Below are positions 10,889 through 20,036 of a stretch of 64,000 nt of DNA, one piece after another. The stretch spans positions 434,001 to 498,000 of the forward strand of contig CANMVS010000002.1 in the NCBI GenBank assembly GCA_947501445.1, given 5' to 3'. Every line of letters starts with the position of its first letter. The first letter of the stretch is position 1. The notes beneath the pieces were generated by a model. The model was given only the letters and a program-made list of their open reading frames with translations. It was not told the origin of the DNA and ran no database searches. Position numbers and translations under genes: made by a program. The DNA comes from an uncultured Rhizobiaceae group bacterium (GTDB lineage Bacteria > Pseudomonadota > Alphaproteobacteria > Rhizobiales > Rhizobiaceae).

Positions 10889-10988
10889 GACCGTTTCACG
10901 TTTTGTCAGAACCGGGACAACGGTGTCGGCCTTTGATTTTATTGATGCATTCAGGTTTTGCCGATTCGATCAAAACCTACATTGCTCC
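10889..10988 (-). repeat. Two-hairpin intergenic repeat, copy 1 (inverted orientation)
   Basis: About 100 bp matching, on the minus strand, the element at 28497-28600 and three others. The plus strand begins with a GACCGTTTCACGTTTTGTCA-type end and carries GGTGTCGGCCTTTGATTTTA, GATGCATTCAGG and GAGCAAT read in reverse. It lies between the convergent psuG and the OmpA-like gene. Confidence 0.85.
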
Positions 10989-10997
10989 AGCCAACAA

Positions 10998-11025
10998 AAA
11001 GGGCGCCACCGGAGAGACGCCCTTT
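10998..11025 (-). terminator. Intrinsic terminator of the OmpA-like gene
   Basis: Stem AAAGGGCG (10998-11005) with CGCCCTTT (11018-11025) and a 12-nt loop. On the minus strand the stem is followed by a T-run. It lies 23 bp past the stop of the OmpA-like lipoprotein gene. Confidence 0.85.
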
Positions 11026-11047
11026 GGAGACTTCCTTCAAAATTGTT

Positions 11048-11698
11048 TTACTGGCTGAGTGGCACAATTTGAATTTCTACGCGGCGGTTTTGCGCCCGGC
11101 CAGCTTCCGTTGCGTTGCTGGCAATTGGCCGTTCCTCGCCGAAGCCGGTAACATACATGCGGCGCGGGTCGATGCCCTGACTGCCAAGATAGCGTGAGAC
11201 CGACTGGGCACGCTGTTGAGACAGGTTCAGATTGTAGGCGGCTGAACCGGTGGTATCGGTATATCCATATACATCAACCAGGGTCTGATTGTATTTTGAC
11301 AGAACAATCGCCACGGAATTCAATGTATTGTAGAAACTGGGATCAATCTGCGCCTGGTTCAGCGCAAATGTCACATTGGATGGCATGTTCAAAACCAGAT
11401 TGTTACCATTGCGGCTAACGGACACGCCTGTGCCCTGAAGCTGCGCTCTCAGATCAGCTTCCTGCCGGTCCATATAATTGCCTATGGCACCGCCTGCCAG
11501 CAGCCCGATGCCTGCACCAATCAACGCATTGCGTCGGTCATTGCCGCCTGCCAGCAGTCCCAGCCCTGCCCCAGCTGCAGCGCCAAGAGCCGCTCCACCA
11601 GCTGTTCTGGAAACCTGCTGTTGGCCCGTATAGGGGTCGGTTGTACAGGCTGTCAGAAACACGCCGGCAGTCATCAGGATCGCTACTTTTTTGAACAT
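11048..11698 (-). CDS. OmpA-family lipoprotein (YiaD-like)
   Basis: 216 residues. Lipoprotein signal peptide with lipobox LTAC (MFKKVAILMTAGVFLTAC), so it is probably anchored in the outer membrane. A glycine-zipper region follows (GGAALGAAAGAGLGLLAGG and a second GAGIGLLAGGAIGNY, about residues 33-75). The C-terminal OmpA peptidoglycan-binding domain (about 105-213) includes VYGYTDTTGSAAYNLNLSQQRAQSVSRYL and RRVEI. The family holds the envelope to peptidoglycan. It has its own terminator. Confidence 0.93.
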   Translation of the reverse strand: MFKKVAILMTAGVFLTACTTDPYTGQQQVSRTAGGAALGAAAGAGLGLLAGGNDRRNALIGAGIGLLAGGAIGNYMDRQEADLRAQLQGTGVSVSRNGNNLVLNMPSNVTFALNQAQIDPSFYNTLNSVAIVLSKYNQTLVDVYGYTDTTGSAAYNLNLSQQRAQSVSRYLGSQGIDPRRMYVTGFGEERPIASNATEAGRAQNRRVEIQIVPLSQ

Positions 11699-12060
11699 TC
11701 GAATTCCCCCGTCTCAGGTAATTTATTCATGGTTGGTCCTGCTTCAATAGCAACAATACGGCGCCAATGTGTTCAATTGGTTGGGTACATGCTGCCCGAA
11801 TGGCAATTTGTTTGGTTACAGGCCTCAGTCCATTATGGCTGCAACACCGTGATTCTTATGGATGATTATTAGCATCTCTGCCTGCCAACGCCAAGAAAAC
11901 TCAATTGAACCAGGAAGTTTGAATTGTCACTGGAACAATTCACAGGCCGACACCGTTGCCCCGTTTCTGACAAACCGTGAAACGGTCCAAATATAAATGC
12001 AATTTCCGACATGGCCACCCTGCCCAGAACGCCGCACCCAGGGGGAATGTCACGATCCGG
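11699..12060. other. Intergenic region with a partial repeat
   Basis: 362 bp between the OmpA-like gene and the LuxR-type gene, both minus strand. It should hold the promoter of the OmpA-like gene. The only recognised element is a repeat fragment at 11945-11990. No credible gene was found; small frames here lack ribosome-binding sites and recognisable products. Confidence 0.6.
11945..11990 (+). repeat. Two-hairpin intergenic repeat, partial copy 2
   Basis: Only the right half is present: GGCCGACACCGTTGCCCCGT followed by TTCTGACAAACCGTGAAACGGTCC. The first hairpin (CAGGTTTTG/CAAAACCTG) is missing. CCGTTTC and GAAACGG can still pair. Confidence 0.8.
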
Positions 12061-12789
12061 TCAGGTTATTATCCCAAGCCTGATGGCACAGGCGACTGCC
12101 TGAATGCGATTGACGGTATCAAGCTTTTTGCTGGCCGCCGCAATATAATGGTTCACCGTATGCTGCGATATCGAAAGGATCGTGGCAATTTCATGACTGG
12201 TCTTGCCAGCGGCCGTCCAGCGCAGGCATTCCACTTCCCGTATTGTCAATTCAGGCAGCTGTCGCTCCGATGTGCCGAGGCCTTCCCAAAGCCGTTCAAT
12301 CAGACCCGAAGCAAGGACATAAAGTTCCGATAATGATCCCGGGTCAATTGCTGAATTGAGGCTGTGAAAACCAACAACACAGCGATGATTTTCGCGGCTG
12401 AGCACCGGGTATAAAACACTGAACCGTCCCAACCAACTGTCGGGGTGCGCGCCACTTTCACCCGATTCACGCTGGTTTTGATTGCCCGTCGACTGCTCGG
12501 ATTGTGAGACCATGAGCGGCACAGCAGAGCGTCGCAAAGCCACAAAAGTCTCGTGGGTATTGCGCAGGAATTCGGCTTCAATGCTGTCAGCCAGTTTTTT
12601 CGGCCAGTTGCTCGACAACAACAGCGATGGCAAAGAGGTTTCAGCCAATGGGGTCAGCGACAGAACTGAGAAATGATCAAAACCAAAACGACCACAGACT
12701 TTGTGGAAATGTCGCTCTATCTGGCTGCGACCCCGTAACAGACTGATGGCTTCAAGATCGTGTTGCAACGTGCGCACCCAAACAAACAA
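12061..12789 (-). CDS. LuxR-family regulator (orphan)
   Basis: 242 residues. The C-terminal LuxR/FixJ helix-turn-helix is clear (about 178-240: ELTIREVECLRWTAAGKTSHEIATILSISQHTV). The N-terminal half resembles an autoinducer-binding fold (FGFDHFSVLSL, SNWPKKLADSIEAEFLRNTHETF). The Asp-Pro pair and downstream Trp typical of AHL binders are not evident, so signal binding is doubtful. No luxI gene is adjacent. The start is uncertain: the frame opens with TTG at 12789, and GTG at 12777 is an alternative. The target genes are unknown. Confidence 0.8.
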   Translation of the reverse strand: MFVWVRTLQHDLEAISLLRGRSQIERHFHKVCGRFGFDHFSVLSLTPLAETSLPSLLLSSNWPKKLADSIEAEFLRNTHETFVALRRSAVPLMVSQSEQSTGNQNQRESGESGAHPDSWLGRFSVLYPVLSRENHRCVVGFHSLNSAIDPGSLSELYVLASGLIERLWEGLGTSERQLPELTIREVECLRWTAAGKTSHEIATILSISQHTVNHYIAAASKKLDTVNRIQAVACAIRLGIIT

Positions 12790-12880
12790 TGGTCACATCT
12801 CACAATCGGAATTCCAATTGCTGAATATGTAACGGCTCAACTGGTATGGTACTCTATTGCATATCCGGATGGATTGTCTG

Positions 12881-12900
12881 AAAAAAGGCCGTTTGAGGCC
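12881..12900 (-). terminator. Weak candidate terminator after cckA
   Basis: On the minus strand GGCC-TCAAAC-GGCC is followed by six T (plus-strand A-run 12881-12886). The stem is only 4-5 bp, so this is tentative. It lies 64-83 bp past the cckA stop and before the LuxR-type gene. Confidence 0.35.
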
Positions 12901-12963
12901 GCATTGTGATCTCTATACACAAATGACAATTAACAGATTATCGGATGATTTCGGAGACTTTTA

Positions 12964-15585
12964 TCAATCGTCCGTGCTCTCGATAACATCCTTGACCACA
13001 GTAGCAAGCTGCTTGAGCGAAAATGGTTTGGGAAGAAAACCGAACTGGGCGTTTTCCGGCAGATTTTTGGCAAAAGCATCTTCCGCATATCCGGAAACAA
13101 AGACAAATTTCAGATCCGGATAATCCTTGCGCAATTCGCGCAGCAATGTCGGCCCATCCATTTCGGGCATGACCACGTCAGAAACGACAATATCCACCTT
13201 GCCATCGAGTTCCTCGATAATATCCAGCGCCTCAAGCCCGGACCCAGCCTCATGCACCGTATATCCACGCGTCTCCAGCATACGCTTGCCACCACGCCTT
13301 ACCGCTTCCTCGTCTTCAACCAGCAATACAGTCGCAGAGCCGGACAGATCCGTGTGCTCATGCGGCACGGGCTCGCCTTTGCCATCCATTGAACCATTGG
13401 ATGCTGGTGTCCTGTTTTCGTGGGCCAGCATCATTTTCTCTGGCTGATCTTCCTGAGGCTCTTCGATAAAACGGGGCAAAAAGATGCGAAACGTTGTACC
13501 CTTGCCGATCTCTGATTCCGGATAGACATTACCGCCCGATTGCTTGATGATTCCGTAAACCATCGCCAGACCAAGCCCTGTCCCCTTACCAACGTCCTTT
13601 GTCGTGAAAAACGGTTCGAATATCTGATCCATCAGTTCCGCTGACATGCCGGTTCCTTCATCACTAACGGATATCTGAACATAATCGCCTGCCTCAAGAC
13701 CCCTGTAGTTGAGTGCCTCAATCTCTCTGGCCTCAACATTTGACGTGTTGATTCTGATCGTTCCGCCATTCGGCATTGCATCACGGGCGTTGACCGCAAG
13801 ATTTATGATTACCTGCTCAAACTGCCCCAGATCAGTTTTCACCGACCACAGATCACGACCGAATTCAAATGCAAGTTTGACATTCGTACCGGTCAAACGA
13901 TCAATCAGCATACGCAGATCGCCAAGGACATCGGTCATCGACAGGACGGTTGGCCGCATGGTCTGCTTGCGCGAAAAGGCCAGCAGTTGACGCACCAGAA
14001 CTGCAGCGCGATTGGCATTGCGCTTGATTTCCATCAGATCGGCAAAGCTGGAATCAGATGGTCGCAAAGACAACAGAAGATGATCGGCTGAAAGCAATAT
14101 GGCAGTCAGTACATTGTTGAAGTCATGGGCAATACCCCCAGCAAGCGTGCCAACGGCATTCATTTTTTGCGTTTCGGCCATCTGCGCCTCAAGGGCTTTT
14201 TGCTCTGTTGTCTCCACGGCATAGATAATGGCAGTCTCATCAGTATCACCACCATCAAGAACCGCGTTCACATAGCAGCGGAAAAAACGGTTTTCATCGG
14301 TGGCATGACGGGTTTCCACGGGAGCAATCTCGCCCTGGCCCTCTCTGGCGGCTTCCAACGCAGTTTCCAGCAAATCGCGGTCCGTCTCATGCACGACGGT
14401 TTCAAAACGTGCGCCCTGTTCCAGGTCATCGCGTGAAACAGCGTCCGTAAACATTTTCAGGAAGGGTGCATTTGTGCGTTGAATTCGCCCGCTGCCATCT
14501 ACCGATGCAATGGCCATCGGTGTATTGTTGAAAAAGCGGGTAAAGCGCATTTCAGCAGCGGTTGCCTCGCCTGCGCTGGTGCCGTCACCGGTTCTCAGCA
14601 ATACAATGGTGCGGCTTTCTCCGGGCGCACCATCACGTGTCACGCTGACACGGTGAACGAGACGCACAGGCAGGCTTTTGCCATCCTTGCGCAACATATC
14701 AAGATCGAGCGTCGCTGTTCGGTCCACACCAGGGGTTGCCTGAACTGAATCGATCAGCGCCATCCCCTCACCGGCAACCAGATCACCAAGCGCCACAGAT
14801 CCGGGTGAGAACTGGGTAAGATCAAGACCTATCCAGTCTGCAAGTGTCGCATTAATATAGACAACCTCACCATTTTCTCCTGTGGACATAAAGCCGGCAG
14901 GTGCATGGTCCAGATAATCAATGGCATGCTGCAGCTCACGAAAGAACTGCTCCTGTTCATCACGCTCGGATGAAATATCCGAAAGCTGCCAGGCGTAGAG
15001 CCTTTCACCAGCCCCGCCCAGATCAAGCAACCGGGCGCGCAGTCTGTACCAGCGCGGTCCCTGAGCCTGCTCAAGCCCATCGCCAAGTCCCTTGAGCAGC
15101 CGAAATTCCTCCTGACCTTCCTTGCCTTCCCTCACCTGATTTGTCAGCCGATAGACCGCTTCAGACGCCTGATTGTCGCGTGACAGGATTGCTTCAATGG
15201 AAGAGACCTCATCCGGGCCATTGGCACCGGTCAGGGTTGCATAGGTTTGATTGGCATAGACCACACGTCCCTTGCGGTCAGTGACCACTGTCCCTTCCGG
15301 GTGGCCGTCAATGAACAGCCTGGACAAGACATCGCCGCCGCCACGCGGCATGATTTGAACAAACCCGATAAAGGTGGACACAAGATAAAAAATACCCACC
15401 ATCGCAAGGATGCCAAGCAATCCAAGGCCAAGATTGGTATTGACCCGCCCCTCCAGATATACGAATGCAACGGCAGCACCGATCAATACAATCGCCAGGA
15501 TGATCAGACGTTTTACGGTTCCAGGTTTCGAGTGCCTGTCAATGATTGGCGTCGGATAATTGCCCGACTGATTTTCTCGCGCCAT
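12964..15585 (-). CDS. cckA: Cell-cycle hybrid histidine kinase CckA
   Basis: 873 residues. Two membrane segments lie near the N-terminus ([20 protein letters not shown] and [20 protein letters not shown]). PAS-type sensor regions follow (starting [19 protein letters not shown]). The HisKA box [15 protein letters not shown] has phospho-accepting His487, and the ATPase domain includes [11 protein letters not shown] and [17 protein letters not shown]-terminal receiver domain has Asp803 in [12 protein letters not shown]. In alphaproteobacteria CckA feeds phosphate through ChpT to CtrA to control division and polarity. AGAGGACC precedes the ATG. No chpT or ctrA lies in the window. Confidence 0.96.
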   Translation of the reverse strand: MARENQSGNYPTPIIDRHSKPGTVKRLIILAIVLIGAAVAFVYLEGRVNTNLGLGLLGILAMVGIFYLVSTFIGFVQIMPRGGGDVLSRLFIDGHPEGTVVTDRKGRVVYANQTYATLTGANGPDEVSSIEAILSRDNQASEAVYRLTNQVREGKEGQEEFRLLKGLGDGLEQAQGPRWYRLRARLLDLGGAGERLYAWQLSDISSERDEQEQFFRELQHAIDYLDHAPAGFMSTGENGEVVYINATLADWIGLDLTQFSPGSVALGDLVAGEGMALIDSVQATPGVDRTATLDLDMLRKDGKSLPVRLVHRVSVTRDGAPGESRTIVLLRTGDGTSAGEATAAEMRFTRFFNNTPMAIASVDGSGRIQRTNAPFLKMFTDAVSRDDLEQGARFETVVHETDRDLLETALEAAREGQGEIAPVETRHATDENRFFRCYVNAVLDGGDTDETAIIYAVETTEQKALEAQMAETQKMNAVGTLAGGIAHDFNNVLTAILLSADHLLLSLRPSDSSFADLMEIKRNANRAAVLVRQLLAFSRKQTMRPTVLSMTDVLGDLRMLIDRLTGTNVKLAFEFGRDLWSVKTDLGQFEQVIINLAVNARDAMPNGGTIRINTSNVEAREIEALNYRGLEAGDYVQISVSDEGTGMSAELMDQIFEPFFTTKDVGKGTGLGLAMVYGIIKQSGGNVYPESEIGKGTTFRIFLPRFIEEPQEDQPEKMMLAHENRTPASNGSMDGKGEPVPHEHTDLSGSATVLLVEDEEAVRRGGKRMLETRGYTVHEAGSGLEALDIIEELDGKVDIVVSDVVMPEMDGPTLLRELRKDYPDLKFVFVSGYAEDAFAKNLPENAQFGFLPKPFSLKQLATVVKDVIESTDD

Positions 15586-15912
15586 TGATGGTCCTCTTGA
15601 AGCGAGTTTGATTCCCTGCGTTTCGCTTAGCAGTTTGGACCATATTCCTTAACACAATAAAAGGGATAGCTTTTTAATCGCCCATTTCTCTTTAAAATTC
15701 AACATCTTGGTGCCAATTTACCAGGCGCCGAAATTTTCAGGAGAAGCCATTGGGCGCAAAAGGACGAGTTTTCGTATCTAAGGCCAACCTGTGTGTAATA
15801 CAATTTTTGACCGTACCCACGCTTGCGTGCCTCCGAATGGACCTCTACCCTTTGCCGGGGCTGGGTGGTAGGCGACCCGGCTATGAGGGAAGAGTATTCG
15901 GGACGCAATTTT
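15586..15912. other. Divergent region between cckA and the FliO-like gene
   Basis: 327 bp. Its centre is A/T-rich (about 15649-15720) and probably holds both promoters. A 6-bp inverted repeat GCCGGG (15854-15859)/CCCGGC (15876-15881) with a 16-nt loop lies 32-59 bp before the downstream ATG and could fold in the leader. No gene is supported here. Confidence 0.5.
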
Positions 15913-17181
15913 ATGAGTGATTCAATTTTGAGCGCAGATGGTATGTCTTGGGGTTCCATGCTTGGCATTGCCATAGCTGTCATCATCATCGGCATTGCAT
16001 TGTTCTGGTTTTTGAGACGGCGCGGTCATATGACCTTCATGCGCGGCGGTACCAACAGACAACCGCGGCTGGCTGTACTGGATGCGGCGGCTGTCGATGC
16101 GCGCCGTCGTCTGGTATTGGTTCGGCGTGACAATGTCGAACATCTTATCCTGATTGGTGGTCCAAGCGATGTTGTTGTTGAGAGCGGCATTCACAGAACG
16201 AAATCCGTGCAGACAGACACTGTTGGCCAGGCAACGGCCCGCCCGTCAGCCGGCAGGGCACCTGCAAGGGCTCAACAGCCACATCCGCCAGCCAAGGCAG
16301 CGGCGCCCGAGACACCAACGCCGCCGCCTGCCACACCCGAGACACCGGCCCAGCCAGTGCCAGCCCAGCCAACAGTTGCTGCATCAGCATCCACGGCAGC
16401 AATGGCAACATCAGCCGCGTCAAAACCCATTGAAATGGAACCGTTGAATTTGCCTAAGCCTGATACCCCGGCTCCCCCAGCGCGGCCAGTGCCACACAGG
16501 CCAGAGGTTGTAACGGATAAACGAGCCGAAGCAGCAGCAAGACCGCTACGCAGCGAACAGGCGGCGCAACCTGCTCAATCGCGGCCGACACCGCATGCAG
16601 GCCGACCGGACAACAAGACACCCGATCATGCAACTGGCGCAGTGTCGGCAGCAGGCACTTTGGCCACCGCCGCATCACTGGCCGGTTCGCCAAAACCGGC
16701 GCCTGTTAAAGAACTTGACGACGCGAAGTCCGATGAAACAGATATGGCCACGGAACTCGAAAGCGTTTTGGATGCTGCGCGGGATCGGGTCATGACGTCT
16801 TCATCAGAGCAGGAAAATACAGCGCCAATGTCAAAGCTTCCGCAGGATAATCCTGCTGTGGATCAGAACATCAAGGATGCCCCGATTGGGTCTATTGATT
16901 CAGCTGATGCTGAAACGCAACCGACCCAGAGCATTACCGCTGACGAGCTGATCGCAGATTTTGACAAAGTTCTGGAAGCGGAAATAAACAAGGCGGAAGA
17001 GCGTGCAAGCGAAGAGATGGCCGCAGCTAAAAACGAGCCTGCATCCCCTGATGCGAACGAGGCTACGCACAAAGATGAGACGGCCTCTGACGACACGGCC
17101 GATCAGACATCAAAGACCGCTTCACTTGAAGACGAAATGAAGAAACTTCTTGTCGGTCTTGAAGAAAAGTCTGAAAAATAA
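15913..17181 (+). CDS. FliO-like membrane protein with long Ala/Pro-rich tail
   Basis: 422 residues from ATG at 15913; the frame is open upstream from a TTG at 15823 and has another ATG at 15883. A single membrane segment (SMLGIAIAVIIIGIALFWFL, residues about 14-34) is followed by a compact domain RLAVLDAAAVDARRRLVLVRRDNVEHLILIGGPSDVVVE. That pattern is typical of FliO, a flagellar export-gate assembly factor. The rest is low-complexity and rich in Ala, Pro and Gln, then acidic to the C-terminus. No other flagellar gene is in the window, so the role may be non-flagellar. It lies between cckA and dksA, a setting I recall from other Hyphomicrobiales. Confidence 0.75.
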   Translation: MSDSILSADGMSWGSMLGIAIAVIIIGIALFWFLRRRGHMTFMRGGTNRQPRLAVLDAAAVDARRRLVLVRRDNVEHLILIGGPSDVVVESGIHRTKSVQTDTVGQATARPSAGRAPARAQQPHPPAKAAAPETPTPPPATPETPAQPVPAQPTVAASASTAAMATSAASKPIEMEPLNLPKPDTPAPPARPVPHRPEVVTDKRAEAAARPLRSEQAAQPAQSRPTPHAGRPDNKTPDHATGAVSAAGTLATAASLAGSPKPAPVKELDDAKSDETDMATELESVLDAARDRVMTSSSEQENTAPMSKLPQDNPAVDQNIKDAPIGSIDSADAETQPTQSITADELIADFDKVLEAEINKAEERASEEMAAAKNEPASPDANEATHKDETASDDTADQTSKTASLEDEMKKLLVGLEEKSEK

Positions 17182-17192
17182 AATCACAAAAA

Positions 17193-17219
17193 AGGGGCAA
17201 CTGCATCGCAGCTGCCCCT
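17193..17219 (-). terminator. Intrinsic terminator of dksA
   Basis: AGGGGCA (17193-17199) pairs with TGCCCCT (17213-17219), and CTGC/GCAG pair inside across one mismatch. On the minus strand a T-run follows directly. It lies 26 bp past the dksA stop and just after the stop of the convergent FliO-like gene, which it may also serve. Confidence 0.9.
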
Positions 17220-17244
17220 GATCCAGCTTTAAGACTGAATCTAT

Positions 17245-17664
17245 CTATTCGTCCCGGTAAACTTTTTCGCGGCGCTCATGGCGTTCCTGAGCCTCGATAG
17301 AAAGCGTTGCAATGGGACGGGCGTCCAGCCGTTTAAGGCTAATTGGTTCACCCGTCTCCTCGCAGTAACCGTAAGTTCCTTCGTCAAGTCGGCGTAAAGC
17401 TGCATCAATCTTCGAGATGAGTTTCCGCTGACGATCTCTTGCGCGCAGTTCAATTGCCCGATCAGATTCCGAAGAAGCCCGGTCGGCGATATCAGGATGG
17501 TTTGCGCTATCTTCCTGTAGATTCCCTAGAGTTTCACGTGCTTCACGTAGAATTTCATTTTTCCACGCGTTCAGTTTGTCTCGAAAATATGCACGTTGTT
17601 TTTCATTCATGAACGCCTCGTCATCCGAGGGTACATAGGAACCAATATCAATCATTTTGTTCAT
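17245..17664 (-). CDS. dksA: DksA-type RNA polymerase-binding factor
   Basis: 139 residues. Binds the RNA polymerase secondary channel and acts with ppGpp in the stringent response. A coiled-coil N-terminal half (EKQRAYFRDKLNAWKNEILREARETL, DRASSESDRAIELRARDRQRKLISKIDAALRRL) leads to the zinc-finger region YGYCEETGEPISLKRLDARPIA. Only one of the four classical zinc-ligand cysteines is present. I recall this for rhizobial DksA, so the fold may not bind zinc in the usual way. AGAGGA lies about 6 nt before the ATG. Confidence 0.93.
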   Translation of the reverse strand: MNKMIDIGSYVPSDDEAFMNEKQRAYFRDKLNAWKNEILREARETLGNLQEDSANHPDIADRASSESDRAIELRARDRQRKLISKIDAALRRLDEGTYGYCEETGEPISLKRLDARPIATLSIEAQERHERREKVYRDE

Positions 17665-17833
17665 GGTGATTCCTCTGGTGGCAGTGCTTTTTTGGCGTGT
17701 GTATAGCTACACAGCACTCTCCTTACAAGCAGGAATTCTTCTTGCAGCTCAGTTTTTTGTGGGTGTTGCATTCGAATTAAGCATTTAATTTGATTTATCT
17801 AATTGTCATATAGTCGTTACACATAGTGTTGAT

Positions 17834-19138
17834 CTACAATTCTTCAATGTAGTCAAGCACCTGTAATCGCCGATACTCCAATTGTGTGGCAAGCCTCCCC
17901 GCTGCACCACCACACCAGGCAAGTCCGAATTTCTGAAATGCATCCATGTCATCTTTGTCACCTGCGATGGCCCTGGCAACCGCAACACCACCTGTTGCAG
18001 TTGTATTGAGGCCATGACCACCAAAACCTGTCAGCGCATAGAGCCCGGGGCTAATCTGCCCGATGATTGGCATTTTGTGGCGGGCGTAGGCCATCAAACC
18101 ACTCCAGGCATAGTCAATCCGGATATCTGCAAGCTGTGGATAAATCCGCTGTATTTCCTGTCGCAGTCCCTCAGCCAGGTCGTCGGGTTCCGCCAGTTGG
18201 GTGGTGATACGTCCACCCCATAAAAGCCGCGCTCCACTATTGTCCCTGACTACACGGTAGTAATCACCTGCCCTGCGTGTATCGGCTATACACCCATCAT
18301 AATTGATGGCTGATGCAAGATTTGCACAGCCGGGTTTGCTGGTAACAACATAGGTCGCAACCGGTAATACACTTCGTTCAAGAGCACTGTAAGGACCACC
18401 ATAGGCACTCGTTGCAAGGACAACATTGTCGACAAGAACCCGTTTTTCTGTGAGGACAAGCTGAAACCGATTGCCCTGTCTGGAGATATTCGCAACGCGT
18501 GCATTTTCGCAGACCGCAACGCCGGCGGCATTGCAGGCACTGGCGAGCAACTCTGCATAGGCAAGCGGATCAATGTGAAAAGGCCCGGCATCGGCGACAC
18601 CCGCACGATAGGATTGTGTGTGCAGTCGCTGGCGCAGTTCACCTGCGTCCCAAAACTGCATGTTTGCACCATAGGTTGATACCATTTTTTCCTGCCAGCG
18701 CTGAAGTGCCGACTTTTTTCTGTGACGGATAACATGCAACCATCCGCGTCCCTTGATGATGTCAGCCCGCCCCAATGCGGTAATGGTATCTTCAACGTAT
18801 TTCATCCCGGAGACTGATAGCTCGTAAAGGCGCTTTGAGCCCTCAATGCCAACCGCTTTCTCAATGGCATCAATACCCTGCGCGTATCCCGGGGATACAA
18901 ACCCGCCATTGCGTCCGGATGCTCCCCAACCAATTTTATTTGCTTCGAGCAGAATGACAGAGTAACCACGCGCTGCCAGCTCACGCGACGCGGTCAGTCC
19001 GGCCAGGCCGCCACCGATGACCGCAACATCCTTATCCAGCTGGCCAGTCGGGCCTTCATATGCGCTGCGAACCGGCAGTTGCGCGGCGTAATAGCTTTGC
19101 ACATGTTCCTGTCCTGTCTGCTTTAGCTGCTTATTCAT
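17834..19138 (-). CDS. FAD-dependent amine/amino-acid oxidoreductase (DadA/PuuB-like)
   Basis: 434 residues. DAO-family fold: the N-terminal dinucleotide motif VIGGGLAGLTASRELAARG with LLEANKIGWGASGRNGG, and the C-terminal GLMAYARHKMPIIGQISPGLYALTGFGGHGL. The wording is closest to gamma-glutamylputrescine oxidase and related FAD oxidases that oxidise secondary amines or glycine derivatives. The substrate cannot be told, and no polyamine gene is adjacent. AGGGC lies 7 nt before the ATG. A small inverted repeat TGCACC/GGTGCA at 19162-19178 lies just upstream and could be an operator. Confidence 0.85.
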   Translation of the reverse strand: MNKQLKQTGQEHVQSYYAAQLPVRSAYEGPTGQLDKDVAVIGGGLAGLTASRELAARGYSVILLEANKIGWGASGRNGGFVSPGYAQGIDAIEKAVGIEGSKRLYELSVSGMKYVEDTITALGRADIIKGRGWLHVIRHRKKSALQRWQEKMVSTYGANMQFWDAGELRQRLHTQSYRAGVADAGPFHIDPLAYAELLASACNAAGVAVCENARVANISRQGNRFQLVLTEKRVLVDNVVLATSAYGGPYSALERSVLPVATYVVTSKPGCANLASAINYDGCIADTRRAGDYYRVVRDNSGARLLWGGRITTQLAEPDDLAEGLRQEIQRIYPQLADIRIDYAWSGLMAYARHKMPIIGQISPGLYALTGFGGHGLNTTATGGVAVARAIAGDKDDMDAFQKFGLAWCGGAAGRLATQLEYRRLQVLDYIEEL

Positions 19139-19345
19139 TGTTCAAGCCCTGATCCCGTTTGTGCACCCTGTCGGTGCAAGACCGTTTCGGCAGATCCAAC
19201 ATCTGGTTGCCAATTGATGTTTATATGCCCGTGCAGAAACACACATGAATTGTTGGGCGTTCCCTACACACAAATCTTCCTGCTCGCATCAAAGAAAATT
19301 TTATGTATTCTTTACGTCCAACCAGCGACAGGCGACCGGCCCCTG

Positions 19346-19906
19346 ATGACAGATACGCAAAAGCACGCAACCACGATCTATCTGCTGCGTCATGCTCACG
19401 CAGCATGGGCGCGACCCGGACAGCGCGATTTCGACCGGTCCCTAGATCAGCGCGGGGTGGATGATGCCCGTCTGATTGCTGCAGCATTTGCCCAGTTTGA
19501 CAGGCTGCCTGCCGTCGTTTTGTGTTCATCTGCGCGGCGCTGTCAGCAGACCTGTGATATAATTTTGTCTCATCTGCCACACGCTCCCGAGGTCAGACGA
19601 ACGGCCGAGCTTTATCACAATGATTATGACTACTATCTCGAACTGTTGGGTCTACAGACCAGCGAACCCATCCTTCTGGTTGGACACAATCCCATGATGG
19701 ATGATACAGCACGCGCGTTATGTACAACGGCGGCTGAATGGCCTGGTGAGAGGCTGTACAAGGGCTTCCCAACCGCTGGCCTCGCCACAGTCGATATACA
19801 TCAGCCCGGTGCTGTACTGATTTCAAACGGACACCTCGCCGACTTCATAACGCCCAAACGTCTGCGCAAGCAGACGGGCAACAGCGCAGAAGATGACCGG
19901 CATTGA
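19346..19906 (+). CDS. SixA-like histidine phosphatase
   Basis: 186 residues from ATG at 19346; the frame is open upstream to 19214, but the family start is YLLRHAHAAWARPG close after this Met. Histidine phosphatase superfamily: the RHA motif at the N-terminus, CSSARRCQQTCDI, and LLVGHNPMMDDTARAL with the second catalytic His. SixA removes phosphate from phosphohistidine in HPt domains or PTS proteins. That matches the length here, but another phosphatase function is possible. It lies 130 bp before ycjX on the same strand. Confidence 0.85.
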   Translation: MTDTQKHATTIYLLRHAHAAWARPGQRDFDRSLDQRGVDDARLIAAAFAQFDRLPAVVLCSSARRCQQTCDIILSHLPHAPEVRRTAELYHNDYDYYLELLGLQTSEPILLVGHNPMMDDTARALCTTAAEWPGERLYKGFPTAGLATVDIHQPGAVLISNGHLADFITPKRLRKQTGNSAEDDRH

Positions 19907-20036
19907 GCTGACTTGAATCCATTCGTGATATTCCTGCTATAATCCATTGTAATAAAAAGAGTATTGCGCACCAACTTGAACTCGATAGGGCCCGCCACCT
20001 ATATGCGATAAGGCAATGGTGCCATAGAGGTGCATT

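Noticed and set aside
10889-10988. Repeat copies considered as insertion-sequence ends or MITEs
   Set aside because: No transposase gene and no clear target-site duplications were seen, and the two hairpins are internal, not terminal inverted repeats. A MITE-like origin is not excluded.
11621-11872. 83-codon frame in the OmpA-like upstream region
   Set aside because: Starts inside the OmpA-like gene on the other strand, with no supporting features.
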